Of a stretch of DNA of 31,210 bases, positions 6,629 through 12,624 are shown piece by piece. The notes beneath the pieces are model-generated. The model worked only from the letters and a program-made list of their open reading frames with translations. It did no database searches and had not been told where the DNA came from. The position numbers and the translations under genes are program-made. The first letter of the stretch is position 1, and each line of letters begins with the position of its first letter. This stretch comes from a virus, in the IMG/VR virus record IMGVR_UViG_3300025413_000082, positions 1 through 31,210 of that record; one strand, given 5' to 3'.

Positions 6629-6866
6629 CGACTGATTCGTGCATTGTTTTGTTGATCTCGCGTATCAGGCTTGCGTCCTCAAACCACATAACGCGTGCGT
6701 ACGTCCTGCGTGTTGGCTTGCGCGGTGTGCTTTCAGGCGCGTCGCCTGTGTGCACGAACAACGCGAAGGCGTAGCACGCCAGCTTGTCAGTCGCGCACTT
6801 GGTTGCGTGCACGCACCCGTCGCACGGCATTGGCTCATTTAAAAACTTTCTCATTTTAAAGTTCAT
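6621..6866 (-). CDS. Cys-rich small protein, possible zinc binding
   Basis: An 81-residue protein starting MNFKMRKFLNEPMPCDGCVHATKC. Four cysteines in C-x2-C-x5-C-x6-C spacing (CDGC, TKC, ACYAF) suggest a small metal site. The ATG at 6866 is preceded by AGGAGTAATACT; an upstream ATG at 6887 falls inside the previous gene and lacks such a signal. The pattern CDxC...C...LACYAF recurs in many phage small proteins, but I know of no established function. Confidence 0.8.
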   Translation of the reverse strand: MNFKMRKFLNEPMPCDGCVHATKCATDKLACYAFALFVHTGDAPESTPRKPTRRTYARVMWFEDASLIREINKTMHESVVV

Positions 6867-6870
6867 AGTA

Positions 6871-7065
6871 TTACTCCTGATTATCAAGTTGTTCTAGGTC
6901 TTCCTGCCACCATGCCATCACGGTGCATATATCGCTCCACTCTGCGTCGTACTGGGGATCTTGACCCTCAGGTATGCAGTCCTCGCGATACGCCTCTAGG
7001 GCACGCCAAATCGCGCCAAATTGGCTGTCTCTGTCATTACTGGTTACTGGTTTAAATGTCGCCAT
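6871..7065 (-). CDS. Small acidic hypothetical protein
   Basis: A 64-residue protein, MATFKPVTSNDRDSQFGAIW..., strongly acidic with five Trp. CAGGAGATCAAG precedes the ATG at 7065, and the gene overlaps the upstream one by 14 bp. Function is unknown. Confidence 0.75.
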   Translation of the reverse strand: MATFKPVTSNDRDSQFGAIWRALEAYREDCIPEGQDPQYDAEWSDICTVMAWWQEDLEQLDNQE

Positions 7066-7252
7066 CTTGATCTCCTGTGTCCCAATTGCTTACTGCCACA
7101 AATACCTGCTGGATGTCGCACTTTGGAAACTTCTCACGCGCGATACTTACAGCCTCATGCGCGTCCTGCGCCCAAAATTGATGCCAGTCATAGTGGCGTG
7201 GCTCTTCGTGTGTTGCCAGTTCAATTGCAAATACTTTAGTCTCGTAGCTCAT
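7052..7252 (-). CDS. Small hypothetical protein
   Basis: A 66-residue protein, MSYETKVFAIELATHEEPRH... with WAQDAHEAVSIAREKFP, a segment resembling small phage proteins that handle an 'A.EA...A...FP' helix. GAGGAGTAACACC precedes the ATG at 7252. A longer frame to 7405 covers a better-supported upstream gene in another frame and is rejected. Confidence 0.75.
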   Translation of the reverse strand: MSYETKVFAIELATHEEPRHYDWHQFWAQDAHEAVSIAREKFPKCDIQQVFVAVSNWDTGDQDGDI

Positions 7253-7256
7253 GGTG

Positions 7257-7409
7257 TTACTCCTCATCAAATTCAAAGTTAATAGTTTGCTTGCAGTGCA
7301 GGCACTGCTCCACATATATGATGCCGTTGTCACTGACCGCCTCAGTCTGAGCCCCATCGTATGGGCAGGTGAACGGAGCGTCAGCGTCCGCGATAAACAC
7401 GTCAATCAT
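7257..7409 (-). CDS. Zinc-ribbon-like mini protein
   Basis: A 50-residue protein, MIDVFIADADAPFTCPYDGA... ending CLHCKQTINFEFDEE. The cysteines sit as a single Cys in TCPYDG and a C-x2-C (CLHC), close to a small zinc ribbon with one ligand unclear. The ATG at 7409 overlaps the upstream stop (ATGA), and the stop lies just before the downstream gene's ribosome binding site, so it fills an otherwise empty gap in the operon exactly. Function is unknown. Confidence 0.7.
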   Translation of the reverse strand: MIDVFIADADAPFTCPYDGAQTEAVSDNGIIYVEQCLHCKQTINFEFDEE

Positions 7410-7684
7410 TTTGGTCCTTTCTTGCTTTCTCTGAGCACGCGTAGATCTTCGCGATACTGCTCCTTGTTCTCTTCGTACTGGCGACGTGTCATCTCTACGC
7501 CACGCTCACCACTGATTGTAGTCGGATCGGGTCGGCACACTAAAATCATGTCGTCAGGTGACTCGACTGGTACCTCGTACACTGGCTCCCATGGCACGTC
7601 AGGTGCGCTGGGTTGTTTGGACCAAGTCCGTGACACGTAGCGTGCCTCGTCACGTGCCCTACAAATTGCGTTAAGTGATCTCAT
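7406..7684 (-). CDS. Hypothetical protein
   Basis: A 92-residue protein, MRSLNAICRARDEARYVSRT..., ending in a charged helix (RRQYEENKEQYREDLRVLRESKKGPK). GGGAGGCTTAAC precedes the ATG at 7684. The middle is Pro/Val-rich (VPWEPVYEVPVESPDD). No domain is recognised. Confidence 0.75.
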   Translation of the reverse strand: MRSLNAICRARDEARYVSRTWSKQPSAPDVPWEPVYEVPVESPDDMILVCRPDPTTISGERGVEMTRRQYEENKEQYREDLRVLRESKKGPK

Positions 7685-7685
7685 G

Positions 7686-7937
7686 TTAAGCCTCCCATAC
7701 AGTTAGCTGGGCAGGGTTCTGCCATTCAGCGAATAAATTATACTTGCGCAGTGTCTCAGTAATCACTGGTGACACGCCGAACTCCCAGTCAGGGATCATG
7801 TGCCCGTCATAGTAGTCACAGAAGTCGTGACCGTCCTCAGCACTAATCCAAAAATTAGGCTGGTCGTCGTGGTACTCACGTACCGCTACGCCTTGTTTTT
7901 TGAGCGCGTTGAACGCGTTGCGAAAAGCTCTTTTCAT
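7686..7937 (-). CDS. Hypothetical protein
   Basis: An 83-residue protein, MKRAFRNAFNALKKQGVAVR..., with a basic helix followed by an aromatic/acidic alpha-beta region (DFCDYYDGHMIPDWEFGV). The start overlaps the upstream stop (ATGA). It resembles small phage proteins of unknown role; I see no catalytic motif. Confidence 0.8.
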   Translation of the reverse strand: MKRAFRNAFNALKKQGVAVREYHDDQPNFWISAEDGHDFCDYYDGHMIPDWEFGVSPVITETLRKYNLFAEWQNPAQLTVWEA

Positions 7938-8161
7938 ACTGCCTCCTGTTTCAGAAATAAATTATATAAACCATCTTTGACCTGAGCCAAAGTGTTGCGT
8001 ACTACATTGGCTGAGCTCGAGAGCTCGACAGCCAACTCACTATCACCACGCGCATTGGCGCAGTCTGCGAGCTCAGTGAGCTCTTTAATATGCGCTCTGA
8101 GCGCATTTTCCATCAACAACGCTTGGCGTTGTGTCAGGAATATATCAAAACCTTTTACCAT
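7934..8161 (-). CDS. Small helical protein
   Basis: A 75-residue, almost entirely helical protein, MVKGFDIFLTQRQALLMENA..., ending LYNLFLKQEAV. TAGGAGGATGT gives a strong ribosome binding site before the ATG at 8161. Function is unknown. Confidence 0.8.
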   Translation of the reverse strand: MVKGFDIFLTQRQALLMENALRAHIKELTELADCANARGDSELAVELSSSANVVRNTLAQVKDGLYNLFLKQEAV

Positions 8162-8169
8162 ACATCCTC

Positions 8170-8472
8170 CTATTTGATATGAATAAATTTAAAGTGGTCT
8201 TTAATAAACTTATTAGTATGCGCAATAGCCTGCTTGCGGATCTCGTTGAGCTCCTTGGCGATGTTGTCACCGCTCAGCTCCTTGATCCAGCCACGACCGT
8301 ACCACTGCTCGTGGTTAGGGTGGTAGTCCAGCTCGATGCAGTTCTCACCCCACGTGATGCAGAACGACTTGCCACCCTGCTTTAGGTACTCAGCAAGCGT
8401 GCGCATGATGACTGCACGTGATGGCTTGCGCTTGTTGAACTCGATGTCAATTACTGGGAATAGTTGGCTCAT
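8170..8472 (-). CDS. Hypothetical protein
   Basis: A 100-residue protein, MSQLFPVIDIEFNKRKPSRA... with GGKSFCITWGENCIELDYH and a C-terminal basic helix. The ATG at 8472 is preceded by ACGGAGATTTT and, about 30 bases upstream, by a TATAAT element (8499-8504), so this gene may start a secondary transcript. Function is unknown. Confidence 0.8.
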   Translation of the reverse strand: MSQLFPVIDIEFNKRKPSRAVIMRTLAEYLKQGGKSFCITWGENCIELDYHPNHEQWYGRGWIKELSGDNIAKELNEIRKQAIAHTNKFIKDHFKFIHIK

Positions 8473-8498
8473 AAAATCTCCGTTGTGTTGATGTGTCT

Positions 8499-8504
8499 AT
8501 TATA
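8499..8504 (-). promoter_or_regulatory. Candidate -10 element in the leftward operon
   Basis: A perfect TATAAT on the minus strand in the 45-bp gap before the gene at 8170-8472. No TTGACA-like -35 is seen; its place is taken by a 15-bp dyad (8516-8530). Confidence 0.45.
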
Positions 8505-8515
8505 CTGGGTCACTG

Positions 8516-8530
8516 GCTCACTGAGTGAGC
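8516..8530. repeat. 15-bp dyad GCTCACT-G-AGTGAGC
   Basis: Perfect 7-bp arms around one central base. It overlaps the stop codon of the gene at 8518-8913 and covers the -35 position relative to the TATAAT at 8499-8504. It could be an operator or, less likely without a T-run, a weak terminator. Confidence 0.5.
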
Positions 8531-8913
8531 TCGTATGGTTTATCCCAGTCGCCTACGTTCAGGTGAAAGTAGTACGCGGTGTCAAAGTAGTCCACCTGCG
8601 CGTCCGACTTGTCATAGTAGTCCGCGCTCTTAAGCGCGTCAATGATCTCACCGATCACGCGCTGAGGGCGGTGTGTGAAGTGATCTTCGTACCAGTACGG
8701 GTTCACTTGGATGTGGTTGCGTACGTGCAAGTCAAAGTCTTTGCCAGTGGTCTGCTTGAAGTTCTCCATGAAGTCCACTGGGCCACTGCGTAGGGTGCAG
8801 GTGATGCTCATGTGATCCTGCACGCGCAGGCTGTACTTGATGCCCAGTGGTTTGAGCACCTTGTCTAGGTTAGCCTTGATGATCTTCTTCTTGTCTTGGT
8901 TCATGTATGCCAT
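8518..8913 (-). CDS. Hypothetical protein
   Basis: A 131-residue protein, MAYMNQDKKKIIKANLDKVL... with a beta-rich core (YSLRVQDHMSITCTLRSG), then VNPYWYEDHF and a Tyr/Asp-rich C-terminus (ADYYDKSDAQVDYFDTAYYFH). The core loosely recalls polyvalent-protein-associated domains found on phages and plasmids, but that is a weak impression. TAAGGAGCTACACC supports the ATG at 8913. Confidence 0.8.
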   Translation of the reverse strand: MAYMNQDKKKIIKANLDKVLKPLGIKYSLRVQDHMSITCTLRSGPVDFMENFKQTTGKDFDLHVRNHIQVNPYWYEDHFTHRPQRVIGEIIDALKSADYYDKSDAQVDYFDTAYYFHLNVGDWDKPYELTQ

Positions 8914-8924
8914 GGTGTAGCTCC

Positions 8925-9056
8925 TTATTGGTTATGGTGTAGTTCGTCCATCAGCATGGCCCACTCAATCTCTGCGTCGGTCTGCTCAAGCTCGTCAACG
9001 CCGTAGCGTCTCTCTAGCTCTTCAAGTACTTCGGATAGTGGTAGATCTTTGGTCAT
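8925..9056 (-). CDS. Short acidic protein
   Basis: A 43-residue reading frame, MTKDLPLSEVLEELERRYGV... ending MLMDELHHNQ. Its ATG at 9056 overlaps the upstream stop (ATGA) with GAGGAGCTAAC before it, and its stop lies just ahead of the next ribosome binding site. The helical, Glu/Leu-rich composition is protein-like. Function is unknown. Confidence 0.7.
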   Translation of the reverse strand: MTKDLPLSEVLEELERRYGVDELEQTDAEIEWAMLMDELHHNQ

Positions 9057-9229
9057 GTTAGCTCCTCAAGTTTATGTAGTACATCAGTATAGCCGTCGTT
9101 ACGTTGCAGGACGCCGTCCTTGGCGCGTTTAGTAGCTTGGCGTAGGTTGTTGTCAGTGAACTCCCAGTAATGCGTCACAGCCCCGTCTATGGGGTCTGTG
9201 TACGTTGCTCTGTATCGTTTGTTGGTCAT
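9053..9229 (-). CDS. Short hypothetical protein
   Basis: A 58-residue reading frame, MTNKRYRATYTDPIDGAVTH... ending LHKLEELT. AAGGAGGCAAC precedes the ATG at 9229 and the stop overlaps the next start. It has a beta-strand-like first half and a helix. Function is unknown. Confidence 0.7.
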   Translation of the reverse strand: MTNKRYRATYTDPIDGAVTHYWEFTDNNLRQATKRAKDGVLQRNDGYTDVLHKLEELT

Positions 9230-9238
9230 GTTGCCTCC

Positions 9239-9883
9239 TTATGCGGTTTGTAAAGTGCGCCAAGAGCGCGGTGACATCCAAGATTTTAACACCCTGCCAG
9301 TACTCTCTTGCGTGTAGTTGAACCACAAGCGCTGTCCGTCTTGCTGTACTGCTGTCATCACTAACCCCTTGGCGTTGACGCGCTTGTCACCAGCCTGAAT
9401 GCGCTCGGCTGGTACTGGCTTAGCTACTACTGCCAGCTCAGTGCCGTGCACCTTGTCAGCCAGTGCGCTCATCATCTTAGCGAAGTCTTCACCAGCCTTA
9501 GCACGGTACGTCATCAGGTAAGCCTCATGCTTACGAATGTCTTGTTGGCGATACTCAGGCGCATCGGCAAACAATGCCACTTCTGCTACGCGCTTGCCGT
9601 CTACCATCTTCATGTAGCCAGTCTTGTACTCGACTGGGTCGTGCATGCCTGCCAGTGTCTCTTCTGCCTTGATGCGCAGGTCGTGGGCTTGTTTTAATAC
9701 ATCAGCGATCATGCTGTCAGTCTCAGTACGACGCTTTTCAAGCGGTGCGTAGCGGTGACCTTGACATACGCCTTGGAACCAGCCGTTAGCTACTGTGTAG
9801 CCGTGAGCTGAGATGCCGCCGCGTACTGCCTGCTGACGTCCACAGCACTGGCAGTGACCGCGTGTTTGAGTTGATGTTGCCAT
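9239..9883 (-). CDS. Hypothetical protein with Cys cluster
   Basis: A 214-residue protein. The N-terminus holds C-x-C-C (HCQCCGR, about 10-16) and a further Cys-x-x-His (VCQGH, about 39-43), a possible zinc site. A helical middle (about 53-150) and a beta-rich C-terminus ending SWMSPRSWRTLQ follow. AAGGAGCTATCACC precedes the ATG at 9883. It is the largest of the unknown early genes and lies near the head of the leftward operon, where host-takeover genes are common; no function can be assigned. Confidence 0.8.
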   Translation of the reverse strand: MATSTQTRGHCQCCGRQQAVRGGISAHGYTVANGWFQGVCQGHRYAPLEKRRTETDSMIADVLKQAHDLRIKAEETLAGMHDPVEYKTGYMKMVDGKRVAEVALFADAPEYRQQDIRKHEAYLMTYRAKAGEDFAKMMSALADKVHGTELAVVAKPVPAERIQAGDKRVNAKGLVMTAVQQDGQRLWFNYTQESTGRVLKSWMSPRSWRTLQTA

Positions 9884-9958
9884 GGTGATAGCTCCTTTAG
9901 TTAATTGATCTCATCAGTACCAGCCTAACTGGTAGACAGCCGTGAGGCTGTTTCGATC

Positions 9959-10108
9959 TTAATATCCAGCATCCCACTGGCATCCGTTGTCAATCCATCG
10001 TGCCTCGTCTTTGGCAGTTTGATAGAGCTCATCTTGCCAGTCGTCATAACCTTGGCAATCTTCTGCGTTATCAAACTCTGTACCGTCTTTGGCGATGTAT
10101 TTAGTCAT
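9959..10108 (-). CDS. Short protein, first gene of the leftward operon
   Basis: A 49-residue reading frame, MTKYIAKDGTEFDNAEDCQG... ending GCQWDAGY, preceded by TAGGAGAATCACT. It is acidic and Trp/Tyr-rich; the opening KYIAKDGTEF is like other tiny phage early proteins. Between its stop and the next gene (9884-9958) lies a leader with a CAGCC-GTGA-GGCTG hairpin (9938-9951). Function is unknown. Confidence 0.7.
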   Translation of the reverse strand: MTKYIAKDGTEFDNAEDCQGYDDWQDELYQTAKDEARWIDNGCQWDAGY

Positions 10109-10143
10109 AGTGATTCTCCTATTGATTGGTTAGTACTGCCTCG

Positions 10144-10168
10144 AGAGCACTGCATTGCAATGCGCTCT
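10144..10168. repeat. Inverted repeat with GCATTGCAATGC palindrome
   Basis: The perfect 12-bp palindrome GCATTGCAATGC (10152-10163) is bracketed by AGAGC (10144-10148) and GCTCT (10164-10168). It lies about 40 bp upstream of the first leftward gene, a natural operator position. Confidence 0.65.
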
Positions 10169-10427
10169 GAGCACTACTATCTGCCAGCTGTTGGGACACC
10201 CTACCCCGCTGGTACTTCTTTAGAGCTCCATCCACTGTCTAGGCGGAGCTCACAGGCACCTATGCACCTGATCTGCCACACGTTTTACAAGGCTGGTACT
10301 TAGTCACCTTGCACTGGTAACGCCAGTGAGTCGATCGCTCGGCTAGTGGGCTCTTCGCTTAGTTACTGCATGACACGCTGAACTGTGGCACCGCTCCTAA
10401 TCACCTGACTGCCTTACAACAGACTCC

Positions 10428-10433
10428 ATTATA
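10428..10433 (-). promoter_or_regulatory. Candidate early leftward promoter (-10)
   Basis: A perfect TATAAT on the minus strand (GACTATAATGG), facing the leftward operon. No clear -35 lies 16-18 bp upstream, so strength is uncertain. It would give a leader of about 310 bases before the first gene. Confidence 0.45.
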
Positions 10434-10900
10434 GTCACAGATATACGCATTTTGATTCCACGATGTGAAATAATTCGGAGTGTGCACTAACATAATTTGG
10501 TCACTGGAAAACGGACAGCTAACCCCCGTGGTTACTGGAATACTAGAGATCTCAGAGAGTTGAGGGGTAAGTATCACCTGATAGCGATCGCGTCTCTATG
10601 GCCCGATTAGGGGCATTGCTGGGGATTCGCTATCGGGCAATATCGCCACCTCACGTCCACCCACCCTCTCAGGCTCTCGCGTGCGCGTACCACTCAGCCA
10701 CACCACCACACTGCACCACCGCGCCCACTCCACCACCCCACCAGCCTGCCGTCCCTAGCACACTGCCAGCTCAGCGTCAAGCAATACCCATACTGCCAGT
10801 GTGGTTATTAGCTGGGCCAGCACGCTGGGGCCCGCGTCCACTCTGTCCCCATTACTAGCAGTCAGGGTGGGTGAGTGCCAGCGTGGGGCGCGAGGGGCTG

Positions 10901-10932
10901 TTCCACATTGTGAGATGGCGTTCCGCATTGTG
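10901..10932. repeat. Two 12-bp direct repeats, 20-bp period
   Basis: TTCCACATTGTG (10901-10912) and TTCCGCATTGTG (10921-10932) differ at one base and are spaced by two helical turns. That is typical of a paired regulator-binding site, though no promoter is evident beside them. Confidence 0.55.
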
Positions 10933-11068
10933 GTGGCCCTCCTTTGTGGCGCAGGGTCCCCTTTTTGCCAAGTCGACACCCCGTGAGCAGGTACCCAGGG
11001 GGCCGGGCGGAGGCCCCAGGTCAAAGCTCAAGTTTGTATAATTTTTTATTATTTTTTGTTATATAGAC

Positions 11069-11093
11069 AAAAATGCTGCACTGCATCCTGGAT
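11069..11093. repeat. 25-bp repeat shared by the two intergenic regions, copy 2
   Basis: Identical to 3989-4013. Here it is directly preceded by GTTATATAGAC, an element repeated at 11286 and 11318. Confidence 0.95.
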
Positions 11094-11157
11094 ATTTGCC
11101 AGGGTACAATTTTGTATGGTGGCACGATAACCCGTTGATTTTAAAGAACATTATACT

Positions 11158-11271
11158 TACGATCCACAGTATCCACAGTAGTTTTACTTTTTTTTATTTT
11201 TTTTTAAAAAAGATAAAAAGATATATAGGGTAATAGTCGTTTAGACCCTGGATACTATGGATACTGTGGAT
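11158..11271. repeat. Iteron module B: inverted copy of module A
   Basis: Two 9-mers ATCCACAGT (11162-11170, 11171-11179), an A/T core rich in T and A runs, then ACCCTGGAT (11245-11253), ACTATGGAT (11254-11262) and ACTGTGGAT (11263-11271). Its reverse complement reproduces module A unit for unit, including the variant middle unit ATCCATAGT. Positions 11158-11185 match 4167-4194 exactly in inverted orientation. Confidence 0.75.
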
Positions 11272-11280
11272 AGTGATTAC

Positions 11281-11329
11281 TTTTAGTTATATAGACCGGC
11301 CGTTAATATGATTTTTAGTTATATAGGCC
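11281..11329 (+). repeat. TTTTAGTTATATAGRCC repeats
   Basis: Two copies, TTTTAGTTATATAGACC (11281-11297) and TTTTAGTTATATAGGCC (11313-11329), lie 32 bp apart, about three helical turns. A shorter third copy, GTTATATAGAC, starts near 11059, and TTGTATAGACC lies in region A on the minus strand. They stand just upstream of the promoter-like motif at 11345. Confidence 0.6.
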
Positions 11330-11344
11330 AAAATGCAGCATTGT

Positions 11345-11364
11345 GCGTATTAGTAGGAGTATGA
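11345..11364 (+). promoter_or_regulatory. Repeated promoter-like motif, copy 2
   Basis: Reads GCGTATTAGTAGGAGTATGA. The ATG of the next gene begins 16 bases after the motif's first base, so a transcript from it would have almost no leader. Confidence 0.7.
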
Positions 11365-11669
11365 ACAAGTACGTTTACCAAATCCAAGGCGCACTGGAAG
11401 ACAGCAACCAAAACCTACTAGGGTTACGAGTGCTGGTGTGTGACCTGCACAATTTTGATTCAGTAGACGTACCAATTGAGGTTTTAGATAAAGAGACAGC
11501 TAAGTACTTAGCTTTTCGTCTAAAACTAACAGACGGCGCCTTGGTTATCCAAAAACTACCCAATGGCGTCATTAACAAAATTAGACTGCTATTAGGCAAA
11601 TACCTAGATAAGTGGGTATTGGAAAACTTTCATGGCAATATTGGCAACACAAAAGGTGTTAACCCTTGA
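11361..11669 (+). CDS. First late-block gene, unknown
   Basis: A 102-residue protein, MNKYVYQIQGALEDSNQNLL..., with alternating strands and a C-terminal helix (INKIRLLLGKYLDKWVLENF). I chose the ATG at 11361; a GTG at 11343 would add six residues encoded by the repeated motif itself, which is unlikely. AGGAG lies only one base before this ATG, too close for normal use. Lying where a small terminase often sits, it could be one, but nothing in the sequence (no helix-turn-helix) shows that. Confidence 0.65.
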   Translation: MNKYVYQIQGALEDSNQNLLGLRVLVCDLHNFDSVDVPIEVLDKETAKYLAFRLKLTDGALVIQKLPNGVINKIRLLLGKYLDKWVLENFHGNIGNTKGVNP

Positions 11670-12624
11670 CTATTGGAAAATAGCGCAGGACATCAGACCG
11701 GGTGACATTGTATTTGACAGACTGGGCCGCAAGGTCCGGGTAAAGCTCGTCCACCCCCTGGACAAACGCGCATGTTACCGAGTCACGTTCCTAGATGGAA
11801 CCTCAGTGGCTGGGGATAAAGACCTCAAATTGCCAATTGAAACGCCAAAGTACCGCAAAAGGACTTGGGAATACAAAGGCAAATTCCAATTTCGCAGGCC
11901 GCTATCCAATCTCTCCCTTGGAACGCTGTCTGAAATGGAACTGATTAACAAGCACGGTAGGCTTATGTACAGCGTACCGACCGCTGGACCGTTAGAACTG
12001 CCCCATAAAGACCTGCCAGTGCCGCCGTTTGTGTTTGGGTTGTGGTTTTTCTCTAAAAGAAAAGACGGAACCATAAAAATTCCAGAGAAACACTTTGATT
12101 TTATTGTGGAAAAACTAAAAGACTACGGCTATATACCAACATCTTGGCGTGATCCCATCAAAAAACGCCGGGTGTACAGCACAAAGCCAACTGTCATGTC
12201 GCACTTGGCGCCCAATGTGCCATACAAAATCCCAAACAACTACCTGTTAGCCAGCCCAGAGCAACGTCTTGAGCTGCTTAGTGGGATTATGTATGGAAAA
12301 CCAAATCAATATAACCAAAAGTTAGATAGATTTCAGTTTAGCTCCAAACATTTACCAACAGTCAAACAAATTCAGTACCTTGCTGAGACGCTTGGCTGTA
12401 AAACTTTACTTGAGGGACCCAATCCATTATCAGGATACACGGTCTACATCAAAACAAAATTAAAACTCATGGAACATCAGACCCCAGCGCCAATCAAAGT
12501 GCGACAAAACTGGAGAATGATTACCAAAATTGAAGAAATTACACCACAGGCGTGCGTTCACATCGAATTAGATGGCGACGATAGCACGATGTTGGTAGAA
12601 GAAGGATTTATTGCATGCCTTTAA
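11632..12624 (+). CDS. Free-standing Hint/intein-like protein, catalytically degenerate
   Basis: A 330-residue protein that looks like an intein without exteins. Residues 8-67 follow an intein N-terminus (VLTLDYWKIAQDIRPGDIVF, then CYRVTFLDG), and 308-330 match the C-terminal blocks (CVHIEL...LVEEGFIACL). Residues expected for splicing are missing: no Cys/Ser at the start of block A (ATQKV), no block-B His (VAGDKDLKL), and ACL-stop in place of His-Asn. The middle has two LAGLIDADG-like positions, FVFGLWFFSKRKDG (133-146) and RLELLSGIMYGKPN (212-225), both lacking the catalytic acidic residue. It ends inside the start of the terminase gene (10-bp overlap). Its role is unknown; a relic or domesticated intein acting as a structural or regulatory partner of terminase is inference. 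Confidence 0.75.
   Translation: MAILATQKVLTLDYWKIAQDIRPGDIVFDRLGRKVRVKLVHPLDKRACYRVTFLDGTSVAGDKDLKLPIETPKYRKRTWEYKGKFQFRRPLSNLSLGTLSEMELINKHGRLMYSVPTAGPLELPHKDLPVPPFVFGLWFFSKRKDGTIKIPEKHFDFIVEKLKDYGYIPTSWRDPIKKRRVYSTKPTVMSHLAPNVPYKIPNNYLLASPEQRLELLSGIMYGKPNQYNQKLDRFQFSSKHLPTVKQIQYLAETLGCKTLLEGPNPLSGYTVYIKTKLKLMEHQTPAPIKVRQNWRMITKIEEITPQACVHIELDGDDSTMLVEEGFIACL

Larger units (their letters stand above)
10109..11344. other. Non-coding divergence region B
   Basis: A 1.24-kb gap between the leftward early block and the rightward late block. From left to right it holds an inverted repeat with a perfect 12-bp palindrome (10144-10168), a CACTGG/CCAGTG hairpin (10312-10328), a leftward TATAAT (10428-10433), a C-rich, CCACC-dense tract (about 10645-10800), two 12-bp direct repeats 20 bp apart (10901, 10921), a GGGGCC/GGCCCC hairpin (10999-11017), the 25-bp repeat, the iteron module, three TTATATAGRC elements and the promoter-like motif. 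The open frames here have low-complexity Pro/His/Thr or Trp/Pro products and no start signals. Confidence 0.75.

Noticed and set aside
7253-7405. N-terminal extension of the gene at 7052-7252
   Set aside because: The segment is better explained by the 50-residue Cys-containing gene in another frame, with ATGA coupling and exact fit.
10130-10600. Possible tRNA or structured RNA gene from several hairpins
   Set aside because: No cloverleaf with a T-loop GTTCRANNC and CCA-type acceptor could be assembled on either strand by eye.
10598-10858. Plus-strand 86-residue frame in the non-coding block
   Set aside because: Low-complexity Pro/His/Thr product with no ribosome binding site, caused by the C-rich tract.
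10755-11024. Minus-strand 89-residue frame in the non-coding block
   Set aside because: Product rich in Trp, Pro and Arg without recognisable pattern, no start signal, and no coupling to neighbours.
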